The translations under genes and the position numbers were made by a program. DNA of 64,000 nucleotides from Burkholderia ubonensis (lineage in GTDB: Bacteria > Pseudomonadota > Gammaproteobacteria > Burkholderiales > Burkholderiaceae): the NCBI RefSeq assembly GCF_001718695.1, contig NZ_CP013421.1, forward strand, positions 868,001-932,000. Direction: 5' to 3'. Each line of letters begins with the position of its first letter. Position 1 is the stretch's first letter. The notes below the pieces were generated by a model. The model ran no database searches. It was given only the letters and a program-made list of their open reading frames with translations, and was not told where the DNA came from. Positions 1 through 9,215 of the stretch are shown here, piece after piece.

Positions 1-1721
1 AGCCACGCGTAAAATTTGTCGGTCAGTGTTTGGGTAGCCAGCGACCGATCCTCTCCGGAGTCCGGATCGGCGTACGCTTTCAGCGGCGAATCGATCACGA
101 CCAGGCCTAAATGAGGATTTCCTTGCTCCAACGCATACGCCATCAGGCCGATGGTCAACGCAGTAAGGAAAATGCCTCGCTTGCCAGCACCATAGCTCAG
201 TCGAGGGCGATCATTGATGACGAGGTCGCACTCCCCTGTATCCAGCGTCACTTGGTGAACGTCATCGAACCCCCAGTCGACGAGCATCGACTTTACGACG
301 CCGGCTACGGCCTTTGCCGGCTCGCCGGCCTCTCGAGTGATCGGGGCCGCCCGGGAAACGCGCAGTTTCTTCAATCGCTCGATTTCGGCTTCAAGTCGCT
401 CCTTTTCATCGAAGGCACCCAACTGCGCGGCCAGCTCACTGCGGCGCACGGCGAGCTCCTTCGGATCGGCCTGGAATTCTACGCGCGTGCCGCTAATCCG
501 TCTTGCCTCTTCCTTCTCAAGCTCGCGAAGCCGCCCCCTGATCAGGTTTGCCTGCTCGGTTGCATCCGCGAGACGCCGTTGCTCGATCGCGATCGAATGC
601 AGCAAACCCCCGCGAAGTCCGGCGATTTTCTGAGACTCGGCTGCGACCGCCTTCCGGTAGCTGCCCGGTGCCCGCTTCCCAAGATCGGCGGGTGCGACAT
701 GAAGCTCGATCGGCGTGGAGCAAAGCGGACAAGGCACAGCGTCAAGCGCAGCAAAGTGGGCAACGCCCTCGTCGAGCGCGCCGAGGCGTTCGAGGTCGCT
801 CACATACTTCTGATCAAGCAGCTCGAACCGATCAAGCATCGCCTGGGAATGGTTTACTCGCGTGGCATGCTTGCGTAATGCATCAGTTGATTCGACGATC
901 TGGCCGCGAACGCCACGCAACTGCGCGGCGCGCGCGTCGTATTGCCGGCTGAGCTCCGACAGCGTCTCGTCCACCCGTTCGATAGCGCCCTCGACATCGA
1001 CACGCGTGGCGTCGAGGTCGATGCCTGTCATAACCCGACTGAGCGCATTTTGCGCGGAGGTAAGCTGCCCGAAAAGACGGTCCTTTTCTGCCTGGGACTT
1101 GGCGAGCGCAACAGCCGAATCGTCATCTCCAGTCAGAAAAAGGTGGAACGCGGCCATGCGCTGCGGGCGCTCGCTGTGGCTGGCTCCGCTTGTCGGGTCT
1201 TCACTGATCACCGTCGGCTGGGAGAGCATGAACCAGTGCCGAATGTCCGAACCCGTGACAGGTCCCCGTTTGCTTTTCGATCTCAAGATCTGCTTTCCCG
1301 CTGCCCCCGACAATTCAACAACGAGTTGCGACAGGTCAACCTCGACAGGCGTCATGCCTTCAGGAGCATCCAACAGTGCCTGCTTGTCTCCTGCTGATCG
1401 ATCGTCTGCGGAAGCATCGCTCGCCCCTTCAATCGCACGCACGCTACGGAAGATATGGGCCCCTCCGCCGCGCAGCGCGCGCCGCACGATGTAGGTGTCC
1501 GCTCCGTACGAGAACTCGAGTTCCAGCAACTCGTAGCCATCGTCTTCGGGTACCTTCTTTGGTGTCTTTTCACCTCCGAGCAGGTACCACAGGCAGTCGC
1601 GGATGTATGACTTACCGGTATCACTCGGACCGCGAATAAGGCAGTGCAGAGGCGCAAACTTAATCTCGGCGGCCGGCCGGTCAGGTCCTGATGCCGCCAG
1701 CCTTATCAATCGAATCGCCAC
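1..1721 (-). CDS. ABC-3C system ATPase, Rad50/SMC-like (partial)
   Basis: This is the ATPase of a probable ABC three-component conflict system; the C-terminus lies beyond the left edge. I chose a GTG start at 1721, which overlaps the end of the upstream gene and follows a GGAG-type ribosome site. A Walker A motif, GPSDTGKS, lies at residues 31-38. The central region is charged and helical, and C331-P-L-C334 resembles a Rad50 zinc hook. Near residue 507 LSYGAGKRG resembles an ABC signature, and near residue 540 GLVVIDSP reads as Walker B. The order (Walker A, long coiled middle with CxxC, signature, Walker B) is that of Rad50/SMC ATPases. Known ABC-3C ATPases are thought to sense or handle nucleic acid and license the effector; that role here is inferred from the neighbours. 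Confidence 0.8.
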   Translation of the reverse strand, partial: MAIRLIRLAASGPDRPAAEIKFAPLHCLIRGPSDTGKSYIRDCLWYLLGGEKTPKKVPEDDGYELLELEFSYGADTYIVRRALRGGGAHIFRSVRAIEGASDASADDRSAGDKQALLDAPEGMTPVEVDLSQLVVELSGAAGKQILRSKSKRGPVTGSDIRHWFMLSQPTVISEDPTSGASHSERPQRMAAFHLFLTGDDDSAVALAKSQAEKDRLFGQLTSAQNALSRVMTGIDLDATRVDVEGAIERVDETLSELSRQYDARAAQLRGVRGQIVESTDALRKHATRVNHSQAMLDRFELLDQKYVSDLERLGALDEGVAHFAALDAVPCPLCSTPIELHVAPADLGKRAPGSYRKAVAAESQKIAGLRGGLLHSIAIEQRRLADATEQANLIRGRLRELEKEEARRISGTRVEFQADPKELAVRRSELAAQLGAFDEKERLEAEIERLKKLRVSRAAPITREAGEPAKAVAGVVKSMLVDWGFDDVHQVTLDTGECDLVINDRPRLSYGAGKRGIFLTALTIGLMAYALEQGNPHLGLVVIDSPLKAYADPDSGEDRSLATQTLTDKFYAW

Positions 1722-2209
1722 TGCCCGCTCCGTTCAAGTGTGAATCCTTCAAGCTCCGCGCCCCAACGATGGCCCTGCTCGGTGAATTCCCGGGTCAGCG
1801 CATCCGTACCGGTTTGGCCAAAGCGCCTGGCCGCCCATTCGCAACGTTGGTGAAGGCGCATGAAATACGGTGCCGTGACGGAGCCTACGAGTGAGAGGGC
1901 CGTTGGGCCGGCGACATATGTGATCCCTTCTTCGTCCATCCGCGCAGTGACGAGCCCGCGAGTGCTCATCAGATGCAACCCCTGTTCGATGAGCGTGCGA
2001 CGGCTCAACAATTCGCTGCCGCGGTAGGGAACCGGGGTATGCAGGCTTTCCGGTCCACCCAGGTCCCCCGAATACACCACGGCATAGTCGAGCAGGATGA
2101 GTTTCTGCAGATCCACGCCCGCCGGGCGTAAGGCGCTGAGCAGATAGACCATGCGAAAGCCAAGCTCAAACGGCGAGTTGAATACACGCGTCACGTCTGC
2201 ACGCGTCAT
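1706..2209 (-). CDS. ABC-3C middle component
   Basis: A 167-residue protein that resembles the middle component (MC) of ABC three-component systems. The N-terminal FNSPFELGFRMVYLL, the following DYAVVYSGDLGGPESLH and the YRGSELLSRR segments match that family as I know it. No catalytic motif is visible; MC proteins are thought to couple the ATPase to the effector. I prefer the ATG at 2209. It overlaps the stop of the effector gene as ATGA and has an AGGTGG ribosome site just upstream; a GTG at 2218 is the alternative. The 3' end overlaps the ATPase start by 16 bases. This tight coupling suggests the three proteins are made together. Confidence 0.8.
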   Translation of the reverse strand: MTRADVTRVFNSPFELGFRMVYLLSALRPAGVDLQKLILLDYAVVYSGDLGGPESLHTPVPYRGSELLSRRTLIEQGLHLMSTRGLVTARMDEEGITYVAGPTALSLVGSVTAPYFMRLHQRCEWAARRFGQTGTDALTREFTEQGHRWGAELEGFTLERSGQWRFD

Positions 2210-3252
2210 TTGATCCACCTCAGTTTCTTTTCGTTCACCAAATGATGGCAGGTGCCGGCAATATCTCCGCCGCGCAACCGTCCGTGCAATGCACTATCCG
2301 TCAGCGTGAGGGACGAGGCGCGACTCACCGCCGCGTCCAGCCGGTCCAGACCGACGCTATGCCGCGGACTAGATACGGCGGTGCGCACGCCCTTCAGCAC
2401 CATGTCAAGCAACTTCGCGAACTCGTCGTGTTCAAACAGGTCTCGACTGAACCGCTTCAGGCCTTCTGCACAATAAAACTCCATGCGGCAGTCGGTGAAA
2501 TGATCGGCATACGCTGTCCGCATAACCTCTTCTACCGTGCGAGCAGCACTGCCCTGTTCCGAGTACACCGCAACAAGCTCCTCGACATAGATCAGTTCGT
2601 CCTCGGTCGGCAACACCGGCATCGTAGGGTCGTCCCCGCGTTCGGCCTCGATATGAAAGATCCTGCAGTGGGTGACATGATCGATCGCGTGCCACGCGAG
2701 CAGGTCCCGCAGCAGACATTCCTCGATCCGCGCGAAATCGAATGCGTCGATCACCGCCCGAACCTCAGAGGTCAGGCCGCTCACCAGATTTTTCATGCCT
2801 GTCTTGCCGGCCGCCCAGTCGGTCAGAAACCGCTGCTTGAGCTTCGCCGGGCTGGCTATCAGATCGTGCAGGTCGGGACCGGCATTCTGAGGCGAACACA
2901 CAAAGTACCGGCGCGGCGGCGGATAGGTACCTGCCGCGAGATGAAGAAAGAATTTGGCAAGTTCCGGGAAGAACTCGCCAGGGGTAAGTGGGGCCTTGTA
3001 GTGCTTAGCCTGAAAAAGGTCCCACTGATCTACCGTCAGTGCGCCCGTAAGTCGCGCCTCGACGTCCCGGCCTGCGTCGCCTGGTCCGCCGAAGCGCTTG
3101 ACCTGATGATACTTGCGGCCATTGACCTCGCACTGCAACGCACTGCGCTCGATGAATTCCTCCCACTCGTCCGGTTTGAAATGACGAACCATCAGGGAAG
3201 GCGGCAATGCCCCGGCTTTGATGACGAGCTGGTTTGGGCGGAGCGTCGACAT
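2206..3252 (-). CDS. ABC-3C effector with restriction-endonuclease-like N-terminal domain
   Basis: A 348-residue protein, first gene of the three-gene operon. Residues about 25-100 look like a PD-(D/E)xK nuclease of the Mrr/restriction type: glutamates at 31/32 and 35, GPGDAGRD with D63, then a strand carrying Q81-x-K83 (LFQAKHY). The rest of the protein, residues about 110-348, would be the ABC-3C C-terminal domain that pairs with the ATPase and middle component. The likely role is DNA cleavage as a defence or abortive response, inferred from fold motifs and gene order. The ATG at 3252 has a poor ribosome site; Met21 is a possible alternative start. Confidence 0.78.
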   Translation of the reverse strand: MSTLRPNQLVIKAGALPPSLMVRHFKPDEWEEFIERSALQCEVNGRKYHQVKRFGGPGDAGRDVEARLTGALTVDQWDLFQAKHYKAPLTPGEFFPELAKFFLHLAAGTYPPPRRYFVCSPQNAGPDLHDLIASPAKLKQRFLTDWAAGKTGMKNLVSGLTSEVRAVIDAFDFARIEECLLRDLLAWHAIDHVTHCRIFHIEAERGDDPTMPVLPTEDELIYVEELVAVYSEQGSAARTVEEVMRTAYADHFTDCRMEFYCAEGLKRFSRDLFEHDEFAKLLDMVLKGVRTAVSSPRHSVGLDRLDAAVSRASSLTLTDSALHGRLRGGDIAGTCHHLVNEKKLRWIK

Positions 3253-3467
3253 GTGGTCGCAGAAAAAAACCTGAGTGCTGAATTATCGCCGCCACGGAGG
3301 GGTTGCGCCAAACGCGATGCACATTTTCAGGCCGACCCCGGGGTCAGGTCGACCCACACACTCGCGGGCCTCATACGACCCAGCTGTGCGTTAGTGGACG
3401 CGAACCCGCAGTGGCAGGCCGCGAGAGATTCCAGCGGGACCATGCTGGGTGCATCTCGATACCACGA

Positions 3468-3507
3468 AATGAAGGGTAACATAGCCCCTAATATGTTCCC
3501 CTTCATT
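3468..3507. repeat. 16-bp inverted repeat upstream of the ABC-3C operon
   Basis: AATGAAGGGTAACATA at 3468-3483 and TATGTTCCCCTTCATT at 3492-3507 are complementary at 15 of 16 positions, separated by 8 bases. The repeat lies 216 bases upstream of the effector start and 21 bases after the stop of the next gene. It could be an operator for the ABC-3C operon or a terminator for the upstream gene; there is no strong T-run. Confidence 0.75.
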
Positions 3508-3528
3508 CCGTCGGACCTCGCCATGGAA

Positions 3529-4155
3529 TCAGCCAGTTCGGCGAAGAGCACAGTGGTGTGCTTTCACTACACAACTACCCACTTCTAAGCCGCTCCCTAA
3601 AGTTTCTACGTAGAAACTGTCGAATTCGGCGTCCACGCACGCACCACGGGTTGCGGCGCCAGCCTGCAGGTTCATCCGTGCGTACCAGGCGCTCGGCGCA
3701 TTCGCCATCGCAGGCAGACAACGCTTGGGTACCAGTCCGACTCGATCGGCAGGGCGAAGGCCTGCATGCTGTCCCTGCTCCAGCGCTTCAAGGAAGCGAT
3801 GGACAGGCACTGCAGTAAGTTGCTCGTCATGGCCATGACGCAACGGTTCGAATGCAGCCCGCTCAGCGTCCGTTAAGGCCCACTCGCCCCCGCACTCTAC
3901 CCGCGCAACGCATTGAGCGAGGGCGGAATCTGCGCAGCGATATAGTTCGGCATTGCAGCCCGCACGCAGGTGGAGCATATTGGACAGCGCGGCGATCGAC
4001 TCAACGTCGCCGCATCCGCCACATAGCGCTGCAAACGCGAGATGGTGCTTGAGCGACAAGCGGCGGACTTGGTCGGCGGGAAGTGGGAGCAATTGCTCTT
4101 CGTCATCGCGCGACGCACGGGACAGTGTTTTCGCATTAATCAACGGCCCAAACAA
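3529..4155 (-). CDS. Hypothetical protein of mobile-element type
   Basis: About 208 residues. The N-terminal two thirds (INAKTLSRASRDDEEQLLPL, ADQVRRLSLKHHLAFAALC and HDEQLTAVPVHRFLEALEQ) resemble small proteins that are common in Burkholderia islands, sometimes loosely labelled Fis-family regulators; no DNA-binding motif is obvious to me. No ATG is available in frame: the reading frame opens after a stop near 4197 and the best start is TTG at 4155. The last 75 residues look less conserved and may be a shifted tail. The gene may be partly decayed. Function unknown. Confidence 0.55.
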   Translation of the reverse strand: MFGPLINAKTLSRASRDDEEQLLPLPADQVRRLSLKHHLAFAALCGGCGDVESIAALSNMLHLRAGCNAELYRCADSALAQCVARVECGGEWALTDAERAAFEPLRHGHDEQLTAVPVHRFLEALEQGQHAGLRPADRVGLVPKRCLPAMANAPSAWYARMNLQAGAATRGACVDAEFDSFYVETLGSGLEVGSCVVKAHHCALRRTG

Positions 4156-4435
4156 CAGAACGAGTGGTCCAGCGGGTATCGCTGACGTTACTCGTCAGCG
4201 AAGCTCCGTTCCGCGTATACGAGCTCGCGAACAGCGGACGAGTCGCCATTGCTGGATTGAGGCGCGCTCCACGTTTGTCGCGAACTTGGAGCCGGACGTA
4301 GATTGTACAGACACTGTCTGCACAATTCGGTAGACCGGCAAATCAAGTCAGACTCGTGCACCCGCACGAACGCGACGACACTGGCGTTCTCACGGAGGCG
4401 GCCCCGCATAGGCGCCAGGCGCAACTCGCACGATG

Positions 4436-4714
4436 TCACGATCCGTTCACTGCGTCCTTAAACGCCTTACCGGCGGCGAACTTCACAGTATTTGCTGCGG
4501 CAATGGCGATCTCCTCGCCCGTCGTCGGATTGCGACCGGTACGCGCTGAGCGCTGTCCCCGCGAAAATGCCCCGAAGCCGATGAGCTGCACCGCTTCGTC
4601 GCGGCTCACCGCGTCCGTGATCGCATCCAGCACCGCCTGAACAGTTTTGCTCGCGTCGCTTTTACTGACACCCGCGCCCGCGGCGACCGCGTCGATGAGT
4701 TCCTGTTTGTTCAT
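4436..4714 (-). CDS. HU family DNA-binding protein
   Basis: A 92-residue histone-like protein, the usual length for HU. The N-terminal helices ([20 protein letters not shown]) are typical, and the DNA-binding arm is seen as [20 protein letters not shown] followed by [26 protein letters not shown] bends DNA non-specifically as a dimer and assists recombination and replication. It sits between a small island-type gene and a damaged integrase, so it is probably an accessory HU copy carried by the element rather than the main chromosomal one. Confidence 0.93.
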   Translation of the reverse strand: MNKQELIDAVAAGAGVSKSDASKTVQAVLDAITDAVSRDEAVQLIGFGAFSRGQRSARTGRNPTTGEEIAIAAANTVKFAAGKAFKDAVNGS

Positions 4715-5111
4715 GGACTTGTCCGGATCATAAAGTCAAAGTCGCACCCTACCGCATCCAACAGTCCACAAGCAAACCGCAGGGCGGCCGATGCAGCCAG
4801 TATCCGCCAGAACCTGCCCTCTTCCGCTCGTGGCAACCCGCGCACTTACCACTGCGGACCACGGGCACGACCATCGGTACCCGGCGGCCACCGCACTTGC
4901 CCCTATAGGCGCCCCACACCGATGGAATGTCTCGAGGGAACAGGAATGAAGCACCGCATCCCCGTCGATTCTCAGGCACCTTTAACCGTGATAACTCGGA
5001 TTATCAGGGTTACATATTCCTTCTTCCCTCTGCGGAGAAACGCTCCCCGATTACGGCGCGAACAGAAAGCGTACGTTTTCTGTACTCATGCCCAGCAATA
5101 CCGACAAACGG
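4715..5111. other. Gap with no recognised gene
   Basis: About 400 bases between the HU gene start and the integrase stop. No convincing coding frame was seen. It holds the HU promoter region, but no clear -35/-10 pair stands out. Confidence 0.5.
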
Positions 5112-6410
5112 TCACCCCATCGCCGCCATGCGTCGCGCATCATAGTCGAACCGCAGATAGATTCGATCAAGCGGATCATTGCGCGCGTGGTTCAGGCATC
5201 GATGCACGATGCTTTCTGCGATGCCGAGCGACTGCATCATCGTTGCGCACGTCCGGCGCAGGTCGTGACATTTCCATTGGCCACCCGGGACCGTGAGCGC
5301 ATCGGTTGCCCTTGTGCGGCCTTCGGTCGGTGCATCCTTCGGGCGTTGCCGGTCATGGATAGCCCCGCACGCCGTACTAATACTGACGTGCGGCAGTTTG
5401 CCCTTCTCCGACGGAAACACATATTCGCGGCGTGCGTCGCCTTCAGGCATGCCGGCGCGCACGACCTGCTGCGCTGCAAACTGTGCAAGAACGAAATCGG
5501 ACAGATGAATCGTGATCGCCGCGTTCGACTTCGTGCGTTCCTTTGGAATCGTCCACGTCCGTGCTTTGAAGTCGAGATCAGTCCAGCGCGTCGGGAGCGT
5601 TTCGCCGACGCGTGTTCCGCACGCAAGCATCACCCATACTGCTGACTCAATGGAACGTGGAAGCCGCGCGGCTGGAATCAGTTCACCGAGTAGTCGGATT
5701 TCGTCGTCCGTAAGCGTCCGGTTACGCTCATTGCCACGCACCGGGTCGTAATCAGCTGAAACGACATCCTCTTTTGCAAGCGCGAGCACATCGCAATCGA
5801 TCAGCAAGCGCTTCCACGGCTGGCTTCGTTCGCCCCACCGAATCATTTGCTGGATCGTTATCAACATCTCGACCGCTTGCCGGTTATGTCCCACGTCGGA
5901 AATCGCGGTAAGCAGCGGCAGCACGTTCGACGCAAACACGCCTGAGACCCTGTGTGTACGGAGAGACGGCAGCATATGTTTTTCCATCGCACTTCGAAGC
6001 GACTTACCGCCATCCTTCCGGCCTTTCCTGCCGCGCTTCTTGTTGATCGTCGCGAACCACGCATCGAATAAGTCGCCGAACGTGAGGTCCGCCATCGCCG
6101 CTTTTGCAACCTTCGCCTGGCGTTCACGCTTCTTCGCTTCGAGATAGTCCATGCCGTCGCGCGCTTGCGAACGAATCGTCGCCGCTGCTGCGCGTGCATC
6201 CTCGAGGGACAACTGCGCATCTGTCGTCGAGCGTGCCCACGCCTTGCCGAGCGGCTTGTCGAGCTACTTACCATTGATGCTGACGCGAACAAACCAGGTC
6301 TTTCCGCCGACCGGGCCGACACGCAGGAACAGTCCCCGCCCATCCGACAGGAAATACCGCTTTCCGGTCGCCCTTGCGGCTTCGATTTGCCTGACCGTCA
6401 GTGCACCCAT
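5112..6410 (-). pseudogene. P4-type tyrosine integrase with in-frame amber codon
   Basis: The reading frame starts at ATG 6410 behind a GGAGGG ribosome site, giving an N-terminal DUF4102-like domain (MGALTVRQIEAARATGKRYF, GRGLFLRVGPVGGKTWF). It meets TAG at 6264-6266 (codon 49), then continues in the same frame to 5112 with no other lesion. The catalytic domain looks intact: R in CGTRVGE, HDLRR, LNH and the tyrosine in DRIYLRFDY. Integrases of this type insert genomic islands, often at tRNA ends. Restart at a TTG at 6212 would give a 366-residue protein lacking the arm-binding domain. Probably a recently disabled island integrase, unless the stop is a sequencing error or is suppressed. Confidence 0.85.
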
Positions 6411-6700
6411 GATCGCCCTCCATTGATTTCGTCATCGGTCGGCTCGTGCATCCCAATGCAGAGCCTACCCGACACCACGAACACTAAAAAGTTGCGGCTC
6501 GCGCGGGATTTCCGCGGAAGTGGACGGACCACGAATACCCTGCAAACCCTTGTCAGACGGGGCTTTGATGGATTTCACCGGACCTGACCGGAACACCCGG
6601 CAAATGATCACAAATCTTTTAACTTTCCGTGAGGACTTCGACACCGGCCGCTGCCTACGCTGTGCGCATGTTTCCAGGACCTGCCTTCCAGGAGCCCATC

Positions 6701-7231
6701 ATGCCCACCCGCAGACATCTGCTGTTCGCCGGCGCCACCGGTCTCGCGGCGCTCGCCGCGCTGTCGTCGGCAGGCCGCCGCATGCTGGTCGGCCGCGCAT
6801 TCGCCGCGCCGCCCGGCGCACGCGGCGCCACCGCGTCGTTCGACGTTACCCGCAGCGAAGCCGAATGGCGCCGCCGCCTCACGCCGGCCCAATACACGGT
6901 GCTGCGCGAAGCCGGCACCGAGCGGCCGTACAGTAGCCCGCTGAACGACGAGCACCGGCGCGGCACGTTCGCGTGCGCGGGCTGCCAGCTCCCGCTGTTC
7001 TCGTCGACGACGAAATTCGACAGCCATACCGGCTGGCCGAGCTTCTGGGCGCCGCTCGATCACGCGGTCATCACGAAGACCGACCTGTCGTTCGGGATGA
7101 TCCGCACCGAAGTGCTGTGCCGCCGCTGCGGCGGCCACCTCGGCCACGTGTTCGACGACGGGCCGAAGCCGACCGGGCTGCGCTACTGCATGAACGGCCT
7201 CGCGCTCGCGTTCCACCCGGCCCCGGCCTGA
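6701..7231 (+). CDS. msrB: Exported peptide-methionine (R)-S-oxide reductase MsrB
   Basis: Reduces the R-epimer of methionine sulfoxide in proteins. I chose ATG 6701, behind AGGAG, over an in-frame upstream start at 6629 because it begins a twin-arginine-like signal ([13 protein letters not shown]), so the enzyme probably works in the periplasm. The mature part has the MsrB zinc cysteines (CAGC and CRRC) and [11 protein letters not shown]. The catalytic cysteine is in RYCMN (about residue 163 of 176). Followed after 31 bases by the DipZ-like gene and then by MsrA, which suggests an exported sulfoxide-repair operon. Confidence 0.93.
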   Translation: MPTRRHLLFAGATGLAALAALSSAGRRMLVGRAFAAPPGARGATASFDVTRSEAEWRRRLTPAQYTVLREAGTERPYSSPLNDEHRRGTFACAGCQLPLFSSTTKFDSHTGWPSFWAPLDHAVITKTDLSFGMIRTEVLCRRCGGHLGHVFDDGPKPTGLRYCMNGLALAFHPAPA

Positions 7232-7262
7232 TCCCGCCCCGAAACCTCACGGAGACTGCCTC

Positions 7263-9131
7263 ATGCTGCTCATCGTCCTCGCCTATCTCGGCGGCGTGCT
7301 CACGATCCTGAGCCCGTGCATCCTGCCCGTGCTGCCGTTCGTGTTCGCGCGCGCCGACCAGCCGTTCACGCGCACCGGCCTGCCGCTCCTCGCCGGCATG
7401 GCGCTCACGTTCGCCGTCGTCGCGACGCTGGCCGCCGTCGGCGGCGGCTGGGCCGCGCAGGCCAACCAGGCCGGCCGCTGGGCCGCCCTCGCGCTGCTCG
7501 CGGTGTTCGGGCTGACGCTGCTGATGCCGCGGCTCGCGGAACACCTGACCCGCCCGCTCGTCGCCGCCGGCAACCGGCTCACCGGTCTCGCGCAGCGCGA
7601 CGGCCGCCCGGCCGGCCCCGGCTCGTCGCTCCTGCTCGGCATCGCGACCGGCCTGCTGTGGGCCCCGTGCGCCGGGCCGATCCTCGGGCTCGTGCTGACC
7701 GGCGCCGCGCTGCACGGCGCGAACGTCGGCACGACGCTGCTGCTCGTCGCGTACGCGGCCGGCGCATCGACGTCGCTCGGCGTCGCGCTCGTGATCGGCG
7801 GCAGGGTGTTCGCCGCGATGAAGCGCTCGCTCGGCGCGGGCGAATGGATCAAGCGCGGGATCGGCGCCGCGCTGCTGGCCGGGGTCGGCGCGATCGCGCT
7901 CGGCCTCGATACGGGCGCGCTGGCGCGGCTGTCGACGGTCACCACGGCCGGCCTCGAAACGAAACTCGTCGACCGCCTCACCGCACGCGGGTCGGCGGCA
8001 CAACCGGCGATGGCCGCGACGGGCGGCACGACGACCATCGCAGCCATGACCGCCGCGGACGCGCCCGCGCAGCCGGACGGCGCGATGATGCGGGCCGCCG
8101 ACGCGTCGCCGCAACCGGCCGTGCAGGCGATGCGCGCCGCCGCACCGGCCGCGCTGCCGGTCGAAGGCACGCTGCCGCCGCTCGACGGCGCGGTGCAGTG
8201 GCTGAACTCGCCGCCGCTCACCACCGCCGGCCTGCGCGGCAAGGTCGTGCTCGTCGACTTCTGGACCTATTCGTGCATCAACTGCCTGCGCACGCTTCCG
8301 TACATCAACGCGTGGGCGCGCAAGTACGCACCGTACGGGCTCGTCGTGATCGGCGTGCACGCGCCGGAATTCGCGTTCGAGCGCGACATCGGCAACGTCC
8401 GGAAGGCCGTCCACGATCTCGGCATCGGCTATCCGGTCGCGATCGACAACAACTATGCGATCTGGCGCGCGTTCGGTAACGAATACTGGCCGGCGCACTA
8501 CTTCGTCGACGCGCAGGGCCGGATCCGCCGCCATCACTTCGGCGAAGGCGACTATGCGGAATCGGAGCGGGCGATCCAGGCGCTGCTCGCCGAAGCGGGC
8601 CGTCCTGACGCGCTGAAGGTGCCGGTCGGGCTTGCCGGCGCACCCGCGCAAGGCGCGCAGGCCGCCGCCGACAACGCGGACATCCGGTCGCCCGAAACCT
8701 ACGTCGGCTATGCGCGCGCGGCGGATTTCGCGTCGCCGGGCGGCGTGGTGCGCGACGCCGCGCATCGCTACGACGCGCCGGCCCGGCCCGGCCTGAACGA
8801 CTGGGGCCTCGCCGGCACGTGGAAGGTCGGCGCGGAGGACGCGGCGCTCGCGGCGCCGGCCGGCCGGATCGTCTACCGCTTTCATGCGCGCGACCTGCAC
8901 CTCGTGCTCGGGCCCGACGCGAACGGCCGGCCGGTGCGCTTCCGGGTCACGCTCGACGGCGCGGCGCCCGGCGACGCGCACGGCGCGGACGTGGACGCGC
9001 GCGGCTACGGCACCGTGACCGGACAGCGGCTGTATCAGCTCGTCCGCCAGGCCGGCCCGATCGCGGACCGCACGTTCTCGATCGAGTTTCTCGATCCCGG
9101 CGTCGATGCGTATGCATTCACGTTCGGTTGA
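7263..9131 (+). CDS. dipZ: DipZ-like thiol-disulfide protein (CcdA membrane domain plus thioredoxin domain)
   Basis: A 622-residue fusion. Residues about 1-220 form a CcdA/DsbD-type membrane domain (SPCILPVLPFV near the start, WAPCAGPILG further on) that would carry electrons across the inner membrane. A low-complexity Ala/Pro linker follows. Residues about 300-450 form a TlpA/AhpC-like thioredoxin domain with C338-I-N-C341 in FWTYSCINCLRTL. The last 150 residues (GLAGTWKVG, RIVYRFHARDLHLVLG) are a beta-rich domain of the type seen at DipZ C-termini. Its place between exported MsrB and MsrA suggests that it supplies reductant to them in the periplasm; this is inference from context. Confidence 0.9.
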   Translation: MLLIVLAYLGGVLTILSPCILPVLPFVFARADQPFTRTGLPLLAGMALTFAVVATLAAVGGGWAAQANQAGRWAALALLAVFGLTLLMPRLAEHLTRPLVAAGNRLTGLAQRDGRPAGPGSSLLLGIATGLLWAPCAGPILGLVLTGAALHGANVGTTLLLVAYAAGASTSLGVALVIGGRVFAAMKRSLGAGEWIKRGIGAALLAGVGAIALGLDTGALARLSTVTTAGLETKLVDRLTARGSAAQPAMAATGGTTTIAAMTAADAPAQPDGAMMRAADASPQPAVQAMRAAAPAALPVEGTLPPLDGAVQWLNSPPLTTAGLRGKVVLVDFWTYSCINCLRTLPYINAWARKYAPYGLVVIGVHAPEFAFERDIGNVRKAVHDLGIGYPVAIDNNYAIWRAFGNEYWPAHYFVDAQGRIRRHHFGEGDYAESERAIQALLAEAGRPDALKVPVGLAGAPAQGAQAAADNADIRSPETYVGYARAADFASPGGVVRDAAHRYDAPARPGLNDWGLAGTWKVGAEDAALAAPAGRIVYRFHARDLHLVLGPDANGRPVRFRVTLDGAAPGDAHGADVDARGYGTVTGQRLYQLVRQAGPIADRTFSIEFLDPGVDAYAFTFG

Positions 9132-9215
9132 GCGTCGCATTCGCGCCGCCGCCGTTGCGAGCGCAACGCGCGCGCCGTTCTCGTCATTCCACACAGCATC
9201 TCGAAGGAGCAATCG

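Noticed and set aside
6420..6700. A tRNA gene or clear attachment site next to the damaged integrase
   Set aside because: No cloverleaf or direct repeat was found in this stretch. The island end cannot be fixed from this window.
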